Counted from the stretch's first letter, positions 9,633-19,561 are shown. The stretch: DNA of 64,000 bases from Cocleimonas flava (GCF_004339015.1 NZ_SMFQ01000003.1:372001-436000); one strand, 5' to 3'. The notes: generated by a model not told the origin, from the sequence alone. Numbers and translations: made by a program.

Positions 9633-12600
9633 ATGAGTCATCAAAGTTTTGACCCTGCAGCATTTAGAGATTTACCCAAACTACAACGGGCACTGATTCA
9701 AATCCTTGCGATTGTTTATGCGCCTGTAGCTGCAACACCATTAGCCAGTTGTGCTCATCGACTCGGCATTGATGACCCAAATATCAACGATAGCTTCACC
9801 TTGCACAGTTTACGCCCTATTCTTGTCGACCTGATTCATGATAACTGGGTAGAAGGTAGTCAAGGCAAGTACATGGTGCCAGCCGAGATTCGTGATGATA
9901 TTTTGTTAAACGCTATAGAAGAAGGCGTTTTTAATGCTTACGCCGATCAGGTGTTACAGTCCTTTTCCGCGACCGAATCGTTTGGCCGTATTCTCTGGCA
10001 AAGTGTTGAACACGGTCTTTCACACGCCAGAATTTACCTGTTTCAAGGTAAAACAGAGAAACTTGATCATACCTTAGCTCTTTTATTTGAACGCTATCAG
10101 TACCGCGAATCAGAGCTAATCAATCCCGGCTTTTACCCTTCGACGTTTGGTTCACCTGCAAATCCTAAATTATTGTCTGTGCTCAGTGATGAAATGTTCA
10201 GCATGGCTTTTATCGGTCTCTCTGAATACAGCCTTGATGGCTTGCATAAACAATCAGAGTTGTGGGAGCTATTAGAAGAAAGAAAACAAAACATACCTAA
10301 TTTAGCCAGTTTTGAATTCCAGCTACTGGAACCTCAGGCGAGATACAGCATTCTTTCAGGTAATTACGAGTTATTTCCTAAATTACCACCTGCGACAAGT
10401 ACACATACCAGTTCGATGTTATCGAATGATGAAAACAAAACGTACGACGATCGTCATATCTTCTGGCACCTGGCTAATTCTGCAAGGCAACTGGTTCACT
10501 CGAATAATGAAAGTGCTATACAGGCATACGACAATGCCACCGATATTTATCGCGAGGTGTATTCAAAACGTAAAAACGCTACGGTACTTTTTGGCAATGA
10601 ATTAGAAAAGTTCTACCTACTTGCTTTAATTACCTCTGGTGATACACAAAACTTGGCTGTTGCACAAAAAATATTCAAACTATTAGAGCAGGATATTGAC
10701 CACCAAATTCTAAGTGCCTACACCGACACCGCGGTCTCAGGCATATTTAACTTTAATGCGTCATTAAAAGAACTTGAAAGCAATACATACAGTGTTCTTT
10801 TCTATGCACTTATTAAACACTGGTTGGGACAAAAGCTCTCTGACGGTGTGCAAGATATTCTTGAGGCTAAATATAACCGTGCCAGTAATGGCCAGTACCT
10901 ATGGTTAAAAGCTGAATACGCACATGCACTGGGTCTATTTGCAGAGAAACAGGAAGACCAGGAAAAATTCAAACAGGAAGCTGAAAAATTACATCAGCAA
11001 TTAAACACATCAACACTATTCGACCTGGTTAAACCACAGGCAGAATGGGAACGCGCATTAAATGCAATGAATCAATTAGTCAGCACCGACAAACCTTTGG
11101 GTGGCGCTAATGATGAAGAGCGCGTTGTGTGGATGTTAGACGTTGATAAATACAATGAGTATTCCCTTACACCTAAATTACAGAAACGCACTGCGGCTGG
11201 CGGTTGGACTAAAGGACGTAATATTGCACTCAAACGTCTTAAGAAAGAAAGACAGGAATTACCGCAACTCAGTGAACAAGACCTTGATTTAGTATCGGCT
11301 ATTTTTGAGCAACCAGACTACGATGCTTACTATCACCGCGGCCCACAATTTACACTTGATCTCAATAGTGCATGGCCAAAGTTGGTCAATCACCCAAATT
11401 TATACTGGGATGGCGCACGCAATACGCCGATTGAATTATCACAAGGTGAATTCGAATTACTCGTTAGTGAAGAAAACGAAAATTTACGTATAAGCTTTTA
11501 CCCTGCTTTCGACAATAGTCAGGAAGACAGCCAGTACCTTATTGTCAAAGAAACGCCGACACGACTTTGTATTTATCAAAAGAATGAACAGGTCATGCGT
11601 CTCAGTGAAATTATTTCTAATGGCATAGTCATACCGCGTGAAGCTGAAAAAGATTTGCGTGAGACTTTGGGTACATTGGCACCTATGATCAGCATTCAGT
11701 CTGATCTGGAAGGTGTTGTAGATGCAGAGGAAATAGAACCGGATTCACGCATTCACGCCAACTTGCTGCCTTACGGCGAAGGATTAAGAGCGACATTACG
11801 TGTAAAACCCTTCGGAGAATTTGGTGCGTATTTCCCTCCCGGTCATGGACGCGCAAAACTATCTATTGAGCACGAAGGACAACGTTACAAAACTACCCGT
11901 GATCTGGAGAAAGAAAAAGACTTACTGGATTCTCTGCTTCAACATAGCAGCATACTTGGCGAAGAAGATGAGTTTAACGATGAATACCTGTTAGATGAGC
12001 CGCAGGATTGTCTGGAATTACTAGAGCAACTCCATAGAGAAGCCGCTGCTGGTGAAGACGGCGAAGAAGCCAATGTAATAATTGCATGGCCTGAAGGCGA
12101 AGTAATGCGTATCGCATCGCACTTTGATACCAATAATTTACGCCTAAGCATCAATAAAAGTGGCGACTGGTTCAGCCTTGAAGGCACTGTATCGACTGAC
12201 CCTAACCTTATCGTTTCGCTCAAACAACTATTGAATTTGTCAGCCAACAATAAAGGTCGCTTCCTGAAGATGGAAGATGGTCAGTATTTATCACTGACGC
12301 ATCAGTTTAGAAAGAAGCTGGATTCTATTCACCGTTATGCCGAAATAGATGGCGATGGCGCAAGAATTAGTGGACTTGCCTCGTTGGCCTTAGAAGACTT
12401 AACCGATATGGTTGGCGAACTGAGTGTCGATGAAGCGTGGGAAAAACATATACGCAATATCGAAGAACTCGACGATCACAACCCTCAAGTCCCTTCTACC
12501 CTCCAAACTGAATTACGTGAATACCAGGAAGATGGTTATAAATGGATGAGCCGACTTGCCAAATGGGGCGTAGGCGCATGTTTAGCCGATGACATGGGTC

Positions 12601-13886
12601 TCGGTAAAACCGTTCAAACCATAAGTATTTTACTAGAGCGAGCCAGCCTTGGACCTGTTTTGGTTGTTGCACCTACATCGGTGAGCAACAACTGGGAATC
12701 TGAAATACTTAAATTTTCTCCGACATTGAAACCGCATTTTTACCGTGAAGGTTGCCGTAAGACGCTACTAGAAAATGCAGGCGCATTTGACGTCGTCATT
12801 GCGAGTTATGGTCTGCTACAACAAGATGCTGAAGAGTTTATCGAGAAAAAATGGGGAACAATTGTTCTCGATGAAGCGCAAGCGATTAAAAACATTAACG
12901 CAAAACGTACTAAAACAGCTCATAAATTACAGGGTGATTTTAAACTTGTAACAACCGGTACCCCCATCGAAAATCATTTGGGTGAATTATGGAGTATTTT
13001 CAGATTCTTAAATCCTGGTCTACTTGGCACACAACAGCAGTTTATGCAGTACTACATCAGCCCTATTGAAAAGGACAACGATGCGGATGCGCGTAATCAT
13101 CTAAAGAAACTGATTCAACCGTTTATTTTACGCCGCACCAAAACTCAGGTACTAGATGAATTACCACCTAAGACTGAAATCACGGTAGAAATTCCGCTAT
13201 CTGAAGGTGAGCGTAGTTTATATGAAGCGGTTCGTAGCAGCGCACTTGAAAACCTTGCTCAAGACAAGAGCAAACCACAAAGTGGTGAGCACCTGAAAGT
13301 ACTTGCAGCGATTACCAAACTTCGTTTGGCCAGCTGTCATCCGAAACTGGTTATGGAAGACTCGACGCTATCCAGCAGTAAACTTGATCGCTTTGGTGAG
13401 TTGCTAGAAGAACTGATCGAAAACAACCACAAGGCCTTGGTGTTCAGTCAGTTTGTGAAATACCTATCCATTATCCGTGCCTATCTGGACGAACGTGGAA
13501 TCAAATACCAGTACCTAGATGGAAGTACGCCGGTCGCACAAAGAAAGGCTCGCGTAGATGCTTTTCAGGATGGTGAAGGCGAGTTATTCCTTATCAGTTT
13601 AAAAGCTGGTGGTTCTGGTTTGAACTTAACTGCTGCAGATTATGTTATTCACATGGACCCATGGTGGAACCCTGCCGTAGAAAATCAGGCATCGGATCGT
13701 GCGCATCGTATTGGACAAACACGCCCTGTGACAATTTATCGCCTTGTTGCTGAAAATACGATTGAGCAAAAAATCGTTAAATTACATCAGCACAAGAGAG
13801 ACTTAGCGGAAAGCTTGCTGGAAGGTTCTGATATGAGTGGTTCTATGAGCTCTGATCAAATGCTGGAATTGATGCGAGAAAATTAA
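9633..13886 (+). CDS. large SNF2-family DEAD/H helicase-like ATPase
   Basis: 1417 residues. The C-terminal ~450 residues form a complete Swi2/Snf2 motor: motif I ADDMGLGKTVQT (GLGKT about 989-993), motif Ia VVAPTSVSNNW, motif II DEAQ (1080-1083), TGTPIEN, then the second RecA-like domain with LVFSQF, LISLKAGGSGLNLT and the closing DRAHRIGQTRPVTIYRLV. The N-terminal ~950 residues have no domain I can name. They include a long helical region (20-480), apparently TPR-like in composition, and a middle part with acidic patches. The family remodels or translocates on DNA or displaces RNA polymerase; this gene's target is unknown. It stands alone, so a defence role has no support from context. Confidence 0.85.
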   Translation: MSHQSFDPAAFRDLPKLQRALIQILAIVYAPVAATPLASCAHRLGIDDPNINDSFTLHSLRPILVDLIHDNWVEGSQGKYMVPAEIRDDILLNAIEEGVFNAYADQVLQSFSATESFGRILWQSVEHGLSHARIYLFQGKTEKLDHTLALLFERYQYRESELINPGFYPSTFGSPANPKLLSVLSDEMFSMAFIGLSEYSLDGLHKQSELWELLEERKQNIPNLASFEFQLLEPQARYSILSGNYELFPKLPPATSTHTSSMLSNDENKTYDDRHIFWHLANSARQLVHSNNESAIQAYDNATDIYREVYSKRKNATVLFGNELEKFYLLALITSGDTQNLAVAQKIFKLLEQDIDHQILSAYTDTAVSGIFNFNASLKELESNTYSVLFYALIKHWLGQKLSDGVQDILEAKYNRASNGQYLWLKAEYAHALGLFAEKQEDQEKFKQEAEKLHQQLNTSTLFDLVKPQAEWERALNAMNQLVSTDKPLGGANDEERVVWMLDVDKYNEYSLTPKLQKRTAAGGWTKGRNIALKRLKKERQELPQLSEQDLDLVSAIFEQPDYDAYYHRGPQFTLDLNSAWPKLVNHPNLYWDGARNTPIELSQGEFELLVSEENENLRISFYPAFDNSQEDSQYLIVKETPTRLCIYQKNEQVMRLSEIISNGIVIPREAEKDLRETLGTLAPMISIQSDLEGVVDAEEIEPDSRIHANLLPYGEGLRATLRVKPFGEFGAYFPPGHGRAKLSIEHEGQRYKTTRDLEKEKDLLDSLLQHSSILGEEDEFNDEYLLDEPQDCLELLEQLHREAAAGEDGEEANVIIAWPEGEVMRIASHFDTNNLRLSINKSGDWFSLEGTVSTDPNLIVSLKQLLNLSANNKGRFLKMEDGQYLSLTHQFRKKLDSIHRYAEIDGDGARISGLASLALEDLTDMVGELSVDEAWEKHIRNIEELDDHNPQVPSTLQTELREYQEDGYKWMSRLAKWGVGACLADDMGLGKTVQTISILLERASLGPVLVVAPTSVSNNWESEILKFSPTLKPHFYREGCRKTLLENAGAFDVVIASYGLLQQDAEEFIEKKWGTIVLDEAQAIKNINAKRTKTAHKLQGDFKLVTTGTPIENHLGELWSIFRFLNPGLLGTQQQFMQYYISPIEKDNDADARNHLKKLIQPFILRRTKTQVLDELPPKTEITVEIPLSEGERSLYEAVRSSALENLAQDKSKPQSGEHLKVLAAITKLRLASCHPKLVMEDSTLSSSKLDRFGELLEELIENNHKALVFSQFVKYLSIIRAYLDERGIKYQYLDGSTPVAQRKARVDAFQDGEGELFLISLKAGGSGLNLTAADYVIHMDPWWNPAVENQASDRAHRIGQTRPVTIYRLVAENTIEQKIVKLHQHKRDLAESLLEGSDMSGSMSSDQMLELMREN

Positions 13887-13970
13887 CAAGTTTGTTTTAT
13901 TTGGCCTGACTAAATAACAAATTATGATAATAACTTGCTAAAAAAGGCTAAGAAGAGAAAATATAAAAAA

Positions 13971-14011
13971 TCACCCTATCTTGGTATGAAATTCAAATCA
14001 GGATAGGGTGA
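13971..14011. other. 10-bp perfect inverted repeat, function unknown
   Basis: TCACCCTATC (13971-13980) and GATAGGGTGA (14002-14011) are separated by 21 bases. It lies after the SNF2 gene and 142 bases before the LuxR-like gene. No T-run follows, so it is a poor intrinsic terminator. It could be an operator for the LuxR-like protein or a 3' stem. The arm resembles the CACCCCCC element only loosely. Confidence 0.5.
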
Positions 14012-14152
14012 CCAAATACTAAGAAGACTATTGCGAGTTTTCATTTAGTAAAGACTACTATATACACAAATATTTTCTCTGCAAGGTAGAGTTTCCTACC
14101 TGATAGTTTTAGATTATAATCCCATTTAATTATTCTTTATGAGTAAAAGTTA

Positions 14153-14932
14153 ATGAGTATTGATGATAAAACTACTTTCATTAGAAATGATTGTTTCATT
14201 CAACAGTTATACGACAACGATTCACCTTCAGGTAAATTCTCATTACTAGAAAAAGAAGTACGTAAAGCTGGCTTTAATGCAGCGCTGTATACCTTCATAC
14301 CCAAGCTATCTCAACTTTCAAACTCGTTAGAACCCGTATTTCAATACTCGAATATCTATCAACAAAGAATGCGCGACTATAAAAATAACCAAACGCATAG
14401 AGACGACTTTGTAATCAGACTATTTAAATCAGGCAACACACAGTGCATTGATTGGTGGGAGATATCAAAACAGATAGAGCTCACAAAAAAAGAAAAACAC
14501 GCAAACCATAAAACGAAAGAACACTTCGGGGTCAGTAGAGGAATCTCGTTTCCTACGCTAAACAATGATATGGGCATCGCCTATGTGAGTGTTATCAAGT
14601 TTAAAGATAACCCTTCTAACAACAACGTAAGTTCCGAAATGTTAGCGTATTTGAATCAGTGTTCTCAGGTCTACCACGATCATGCCATGACTCATCAAGA
14701 CCTTCGTTATCATTTTATTTTACCCATATTAAGAACACTCACCCCGAAAAAAGTAACACTCATTGAATACCTTATCTCAGGCAAGCCCATTAACTGTATT
14801 TCGAAACATGAGAACATCAGCACTCGTTATGCCGAGAAACTATTAATAGAGACACGCAAACAATTTGGGAATATTTCCACTAACGAATTGATCTATTTAA
14901 TGGGTTGCCTAAACATAGCAGACTATATCTAA
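14153..14932 (+). CDS. LuxR-like transcriptional regulator (divergent)
   Basis: 259 residues. The C-terminal ~60 residues fit a LuxR-type helix-turn-helix: LTPKKVTLIEYLISGKPINCISK, then ISTRYAEKLLIETRKQFG and STNELIYLMGCL. The N-terminal ~170 residues resemble an autoinducer-binding domain in layout (AALYTFIP, a DWWEI aromatic cluster, FGVSRGISFPTLNNDMGIAYVSV), but the conserved Trp/Tyr/Asp pocket is only partly visible. No luxI-type synthase is nearby, so it would be a solo regulator. The assignment rests mainly on the HTH pattern and is moderately confident. Confidence 0.65.
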   Translation: MSIDDKTTFIRNDCFIQQLYDNDSPSGKFSLLEKEVRKAGFNAALYTFIPKLSQLSNSLEPVFQYSNIYQQRMRDYKNNQTHRDDFVIRLFKSGNTQCIDWWEISKQIELTKKEKHANHKTKEHFGVSRGISFPTLNNDMGIAYVSVIKFKDNPSNNNVSSEMLAYLNQCSQVYHDHAMTHQDLRYHFILPILRTLTPKKVTLIEYLISGKPINCISKHENISTRYAEKLLIETRKQFGNISTNELIYLMGCLNIADYI

Positions 14933-14934
14933 GC

Positions 14935-14965
14935 AAAAAAAGTGCCCCAAAGTGGGGAGGTGCCT
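14935..14965 (-). repeat. CACCCCCC element copy 4
   Basis: Core 14950-14962, read CACCTCCCCACTT on the minus strand, then TGGGGC and seven T. It begins two bases after the LuxR-like stop but points against that gene. It is in terminator orientation for the convergent START-domain gene and forms an inverted pair with copy 5. Confidence 0.85.
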
Positions 14966-15010
14966 ACGATATAACACTGTTAAAAGACGATTAGAAAAAC
15001 GACAATAAAG

Positions 15011-15042
15011 AAAAGGTCACCCCCCTACTTTGAGGCCTTTTT
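15011..15042 (+). repeat. CACCCCCC element copy 5 (contains a stop codon)
   Basis: Core CACCCCCCTACTT at 15018-15030, then TGAGGCC and a T-run. Here the flanks do pair (AAAAGGTC with GGCCTTTT, one G-U). The TAG stop of the START-domain gene (15025-15027, minus strand) lies inside the core, so the element encodes the last residues of that protein. It is in terminator orientation for the LuxR-like gene. Confidence 0.88.
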
Positions 15043-15669
15043 ATATTTATCTTCCTTCGCAATACGACGTAAATTGTTTAACGTATGATAAGGAATATCC
15101 ACAGCCAGCGAGTTAACCAGCCACTTGGGAATATTACCCCCGGGATCAACACTCATCTGATACAGTATTTTTAATTTGCCATTCTGCAATGGCGTTAATT
15201 CCCAAAGACCTTGCATCTTGGAAATTCTCACAGTCTTTGGCAGTTTCTCGATCAATGCTGGTTTTGAGACAAAAGTAATAGTGATCTGATTACTTGTCTT
15301 ATTTTGTGTTTTTACAGATTGTACAACACTGTCGCGATCAATAACTGGCCATGGCATATCAGTGACTATATGATTATAAATCTCTGTCTCACTAACGCGT
15401 TTTATGGTTTTAGCGCTTTTGCAATTATGCACCCATCGAGGATACGAGCTAGTGTCCGCAATTACTGACAACACCGAATTAAGTGGATTATCAACAGTTA
15501 CCACGCCACGGAAGGACTTTAACGGTGAACCCTTGGTTTTTGACACAAACACCTGAATATTATCTTCTTCTTTTTCTAGGTACCAATTATCCTGCGTAGC
15601 AAATATTGGAACTGAAAAAATCAGCAGCATTGAAAATAGAAAACCGAGTTTAGTATAATTTTTAATCAT
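15025..15669 (-). CDS. secreted START-domain protein, paralogue A
   Basis: 214 residues with an N-terminal signal peptide (hydrophobic 8-24, ending IFAT) and a START / SRPBCC lipid-binding domain: EEDNIQVFVSKTKGSPLKSFRGVVTVD, then DTSSYPRWVHNCKSAK, then DMPWPVIDRDSV and YQMSVDPGGNIPKWLVNSLAVDIPYHTLNNLRRI. Bacterial START proteins bind hydrophobic ligands in a deep cavity; the ligand here is unknown. It is a tandem paralogue of the next gene, with long identical blocks. Its last codons and stop come from a CACCCCCC element. Confidence 0.82.
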   Translation of the reverse strand: MIKNYTKLGFLFSMLLIFSVPIFATQDNWYLEKEEDNIQVFVSKTKGSPLKSFRGVVTVDNPLNSVLSVIADTSSYPRWVHNCKSAKTIKRVSETEIYNHIVTDMPWPVIDRDSVVQSVKTQNKTSNQITITFVSKPALIEKLPKTVRISKMQGLWELTPLQNGKLKILYQMSVDPGGNIPKWLVNSLAVDIPYHTLNNLRRIAKEDKYKKASK

Positions 15670-15871
15670 GTCTTAGTTTTAACATAAATTAACACCTTAA
15701 AATCGATTTTAACTAAATACCAAGATATTAATTAAGGTGTGTACCCATGATTTTTCTATTCAACTCTCCCCGCACAATCAAATAACTGCATATAAATTCA
15801 GTCAAAGATTTAAACATTTATAAAATACTTATAGTGATTAGGCGTATTTAAAGCAGCTTAAATGAGATGAG

Positions 15872-16504
15872 TCACTGATACTGTGACTCTTTTGCAACTC
15901 GGCGTAAATTTTGTAATGTATAAAATGGAATATCAACCAACATCGAATTTACCAACCAATTGGGAATACTGCCACCCGGATCAACACTCATCTGAAACAG
16001 AATATTTAAGCGCCCATTATGCAAAGGAGTTAACACCCACAAGCCATTAATATTAGTGACTCGGATTGTATTAGATATTTTACCAATCATGCCTGGCTTC
16101 TCAGAAATCCTGATCGTGACTGTTTTAGTCGAAGGATTTTGTGTTTTTATTGATTGAATGATGCTGTCTCTATCAACAAATGGCCATGGCATATCAGTAA
16201 CTACATGACTAACAACTTCGTTGTAGCTCACAAACTTAACCATTTTGGCACTCTTGCAATGATATAACCAACGTGGGTACGAAGGCGCATCAGCAATGAC
16301 AGATAATACAGAATGTAAAGAACTATCAACGGTAACCACACCACGAAAAGTTTTAATAGCCGAGCCTTTTACCTTGGCAATATACACATCAATATTGTCT
16401 TCTTCTTTTTCTAACAACCAAGGATTTTCAACCCCAAATATTGGGGTTGAAATAAACATAGCTAAAGAAAAGAAAAAATAGTGCCTAATGTATTTTTTTA
16501 TCAT
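15872..16504 (-). CDS. secreted START-domain protein, paralogue B
   Basis: 210 residues, the same architecture as the gene downstream: a signal peptide of about 24 residues, then a START domain with KEEDNIDVYIAKVKGS, SVIADAPSYPRWLYHCKSAK, DMPWPFVDRDS and the shared QMSVDPGG block. The two genes are 202 bases apart and clearly arose by tandem duplication followed by divergence. Both have lost no obvious core element, so both are probably functional, perhaps with different ligands (inference). Confidence 0.82.
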   Translation of the reverse strand: MIKKYIRHYFFFSLAMFISTPIFGVENPWLLEKEEDNIDVYIAKVKGSAIKTFRGVVTVDSSLHSVLSVIADAPSYPRWLYHCKSAKMVKFVSYNEVVSHVVTDMPWPFVDRDSIIQSIKTQNPSTKTVTIRISEKPGMIGKISNTIRVTNINGLWVLTPLHNGRLNILFQMSVDPGGSIPNWLVNSMLVDIPFYTLQNLRRVAKESQYQ

Positions 16505-16540
16505 GTGTTATTTTAACAAATCGGCACGATTTAATCTGAT

Positions 16541-19500
16541 TTAAGCAAAACTCGGAAACTTATTTACCTGTGCTTCGATCATACCCGCATAGATACTATC
16601 GCTATCACCTTCATAAACCATCGCAGACGAAAGCTTACTCGCGAGGATAGCGTATTTCACTTTTTCCGGAAGCTTCGTTAGTCGAGTTTTAAATGCTTCG
16701 TTTTCACCAATCAAATGCGGCATGTGTAACAGCATCGCATTCTGGAACACCGTTCGATTACTTAAGTCAGGATTATTAGAAAAATAGCTAAAGATACGAG
16801 CATAGTGTTCATTAATCTCACGACTAATATCGTTAGAAATATCAGTGTATGGAATAGCCCCGTTATTTTGCGCGTATCGATCAAGTATCAATGTCGCTTC
16901 TCTTTCAGCCATTTCATTTAACTTGGCAATAACATCTTCTACATACTCGTCTTTATGGGTTAAGAACTCTTCTTCACTCAACATAAGATTTGCGATAATT
17001 TCGTAGGACGATGAAATAACACCACACTTATTCGCCGATGCATCACGGATGATAACTGTGCCCAGTCGCTGCAATTCTAAACGTGCCACTGGCGTGATAT
17101 AAGAATTTGCGCCTTCAACAATAACCTTGGCACTTGGTTCACCTTGAGCATTTAAATAGCGCTGGTAATTATCCTTATCGATAGTTTCAGGACGTCCGCC
17201 GGCAGGAATAAATAAGTCTGCCTCGACAGTAAACGCCAAACTATTAAACTCTTTATAGAATTTATCCGTAGAAATCCATTGCTCTTCCAGACCACCGTCC
17301 GTCATCACCACTTTCTTGTAAAGTTCTAACATGCCTTCTTTACGCGTTTGATTGCGGTACAGTAAAAAACCACCGAGATGTAATGACTCAGGGTCAAAGC
17401 CTTCGAGATCAGATTTTAATACCACTTTATCCAATGCCGTAACATCCAGACCAGCAGGATCAAACAAAGCACCAGAACCATCAATAATGAGTTTGATCTT
17501 TACCTTGGGACAACGATCCATCAATAAGCGCATGCCATTACCTGCAACATCACCATTTGGACCACCGGTGAACTTAACGCTGAATTCATCCTTATGCATA
17601 TCGATGCCTAATGACTTCATCGTTACTTCTGCAAAACGGATCACACCGATAGACGTCACCCCATAATCTTTATGGTTGATACCGACTTTTTTACTCGACA
17701 TTACACCAGGACCTAATAGGTAACCTCGCTTAACTGACTGCTTTGCGATAATCTCTATCATCACATCGTGCATATTCTCATCAGGACCCAGTTCGATAGG
17801 TTCGTCTTCTGCATAGTAATCCACAACTTTTGGATTTTTCGCTATACCATCTTCGGTAACAAAAAGATCGAAGAATGCATTGATAAATGCAAGCTGGAGT
17901 TTGTATAGGTGCTGGCGATTAGATTCTGCGTTGCTATTGCTATCGACACGCAATACCGCAACCATTTTAGAACCACCTTCATAGATATCTTTATTCTTAA
18001 GGTGTTGCGTATGTGCCAGTACGTAGTTTTCTTTAAACATTGTATTGGCACTGGTTATATAGTTATCACGTCCCTGGGTGATAATGGTTCTCCAACCACC
18101 ACGAGCGATATCAGAGAAGCCGATGTGATACGCAATTCCGTTTCTACTATAGAAGAAAGTGACACGATAAGGTCTATCTACTGGTAAATCTTCCGTGAAT
18201 CTTTCACCCAGTTCTTCGAGATATTCAGGTGATAATCTAAACGATAAAGCATGTTTTTGCTGCACAAAGAAATTCGTTTTCAGTGTGTATTTAATAAACG
18301 ATAAACCACAGCTAAAAACGGTTCTGCGGAAATCATCCAGGAATTTACGTCCTGAATTAAGTTCTGTAATAGCAGCAGTAGTGGCTGCTAGTTTTTCAGC
18401 ATAGACAGTTTCCCGATCCGTTTGCTTGGGATCAAAACGCGCATAAAACAAATCGACTAACTGCGTAGTGATTTCCGGGTGGTTATGAAACGATCTGCGT
18501 ATGCCTTCAAGAGTGAAACTGTCTGGATTGTTGTGTGCCAGATTGGTATGACAAAAGCTGATCATCGCATCAATCATGCTGGCATCAGTTCCAGAGGTAA
18601 TTCCTTTTTTTACCAGGGCTTTATAACTACGGGAGCGAGAAGAAAGAATCTGGGTGTTATAAATCTCTCGCTGTAAGGTTAAATACAACTCACTGTCCTT
18701 ACTCAAGATTGAGTTATCTCGCGGGCTTACATAAAACGTAGAGAGAAAATAAGGATGAATGCCATTACTCAAGGTCAAACTGTAAGAGCGTCTGAGTGAA
18801 ATATTCAAACGATTAAACACTTCTAATATCTGCGCCACATAGCCTCGAGATGGAGGGTTAGAAATTCCGAAAAGAATACGGTATTCCTTATCATCCCCCT
18901 GAGATTTAACACTTTCCAGATCCAGATGAATACCGTCATTAATATCCGTTTGTGCATACAAGCTTATCAATCGAGCGATTCGACCCGGAGGAGACACATG
19001 TACATACTCAGGACTATTGGCGAGTACAATTTTCAAATACGATTCAACATCTACCTGTCCACAATCAACGCATGTTTTTTTCAGTTCTTCTTTTATGGTG
19101 TTAACCAAGGTGTCATCGGCAAGTAAAGTACCATCAACAGCATCCTGTTCCAGAATTTGTGCTATGTCACTTTCAGATTTTGAGGAATAATCAAAACGCA
19201 AAGCCTCTAAGCCATGCTCTGTATCTGTAATCTTATTTCTGGAAGTCGTTACCTCGGCATAAGAAATGTTTTTTTCAGGGAGCTCTAACAGTGTTCTATA
19301 TAAGGAGCCTCTTTCATTTATCTGAGCCAGCATCGTAAGTTCTGGCTTATCGACAAGCAGTAAACGCTTGTGATATTCCATATTGTGAAGACTTTTGGTT
19401 AATAACGATAAAGCTTCAACTTCAGCCTGATTGAAAACGAAAAAAAGCGGATGCATTTCTTTCTGTAGCCATTCTAGATTTTCATCAGTTTGTTTTATCT

Positions 19501-19561
19501 CGTTCGAGATATCACGCTTAATCAACTGAGTAACAGAATCACTATTTTTTTGAAAATTCAT
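16541..19561 (-). CDS. NAD-specific glutamate dehydrogenase, ~115-kDa class
   Basis: 1006 residues. It oxidatively deaminates glutamate to 2-oxoglutarate with NAD. The catalytic part (about 480-900) shows GGWRTIITQGRDNY, the KNKDIYEGGSKM segment, the nucleotide-binding FTGGPNGDVAGNGM and VEGANSYITP. The length fits the ~1000-1100 residue class (yeast GDH2-like) rather than the ~1600-residue class common in proteobacteria or the 450-residue hexameric enzyme. The N-terminal ~450 residues are a divergent regulatory region with an ACT-like feel. It is transcribed away from the EamA gene across a 269-base divergent region and stands alone. The start is the first ATG, with only AAGG-like spacing upstream. 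Confidence 0.88.
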   Translation of the reverse strand: MNFQKNSDSVTQLIKRDISNEIKQTDENLEWLQKEMHPLFFVFNQAEVEALSLLTKSLHNMEYHKRLLLVDKPELTMLAQINERGSLYRTLLELPEKNISYAEVTTSRNKITDTEHGLEALRFDYSSKSESDIAQILEQDAVDGTLLADDTLVNTIKEELKKTCVDCGQVDVESYLKIVLANSPEYVHVSPPGRIARLISLYAQTDINDGIHLDLESVKSQGDDKEYRILFGISNPPSRGYVAQILEVFNRLNISLRRSYSLTLSNGIHPYFLSTFYVSPRDNSILSKDSELYLTLQREIYNTQILSSRSRSYKALVKKGITSGTDASMIDAMISFCHTNLAHNNPDSFTLEGIRRSFHNHPEITTQLVDLFYARFDPKQTDRETVYAEKLAATTAAITELNSGRKFLDDFRRTVFSCGLSFIKYTLKTNFFVQQKHALSFRLSPEYLEELGERFTEDLPVDRPYRVTFFYSRNGIAYHIGFSDIARGGWRTIITQGRDNYITSANTMFKENYVLAHTQHLKNKDIYEGGSKMVAVLRVDSNSNAESNRQHLYKLQLAFINAFFDLFVTEDGIAKNPKVVDYYAEDEPIELGPDENMHDVMIEIIAKQSVKRGYLLGPGVMSSKKVGINHKDYGVTSIGVIRFAEVTMKSLGIDMHKDEFSVKFTGGPNGDVAGNGMRLLMDRCPKVKIKLIIDGSGALFDPAGLDVTALDKVVLKSDLEGFDPESLHLGGFLLYRNQTRKEGMLELYKKVVMTDGGLEEQWISTDKFYKEFNSLAFTVEADLFIPAGGRPETIDKDNYQRYLNAQGEPSAKVIVEGANSYITPVARLELQRLGTVIIRDASANKCGVISSSYEIIANLMLSEEEFLTHKDEYVEDVIAKLNEMAEREATLILDRYAQNNGAIPYTDISNDISREINEHYARIFSYFSNNPDLSNRTVFQNAMLLHMPHLIGENEAFKTRLTKLPEKVKYAILASKLSSAMVYEGDSDSIYAGMIEAQVNKFPSFA

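Noticed and set aside
9633-13886. SNF2 gene as part of a defence island
   Set aside because: Its neighbours are tRNA-Met, ilv genes and glutamate dehydrogenase; no nuclease, methylase or mobile gene is nearby.
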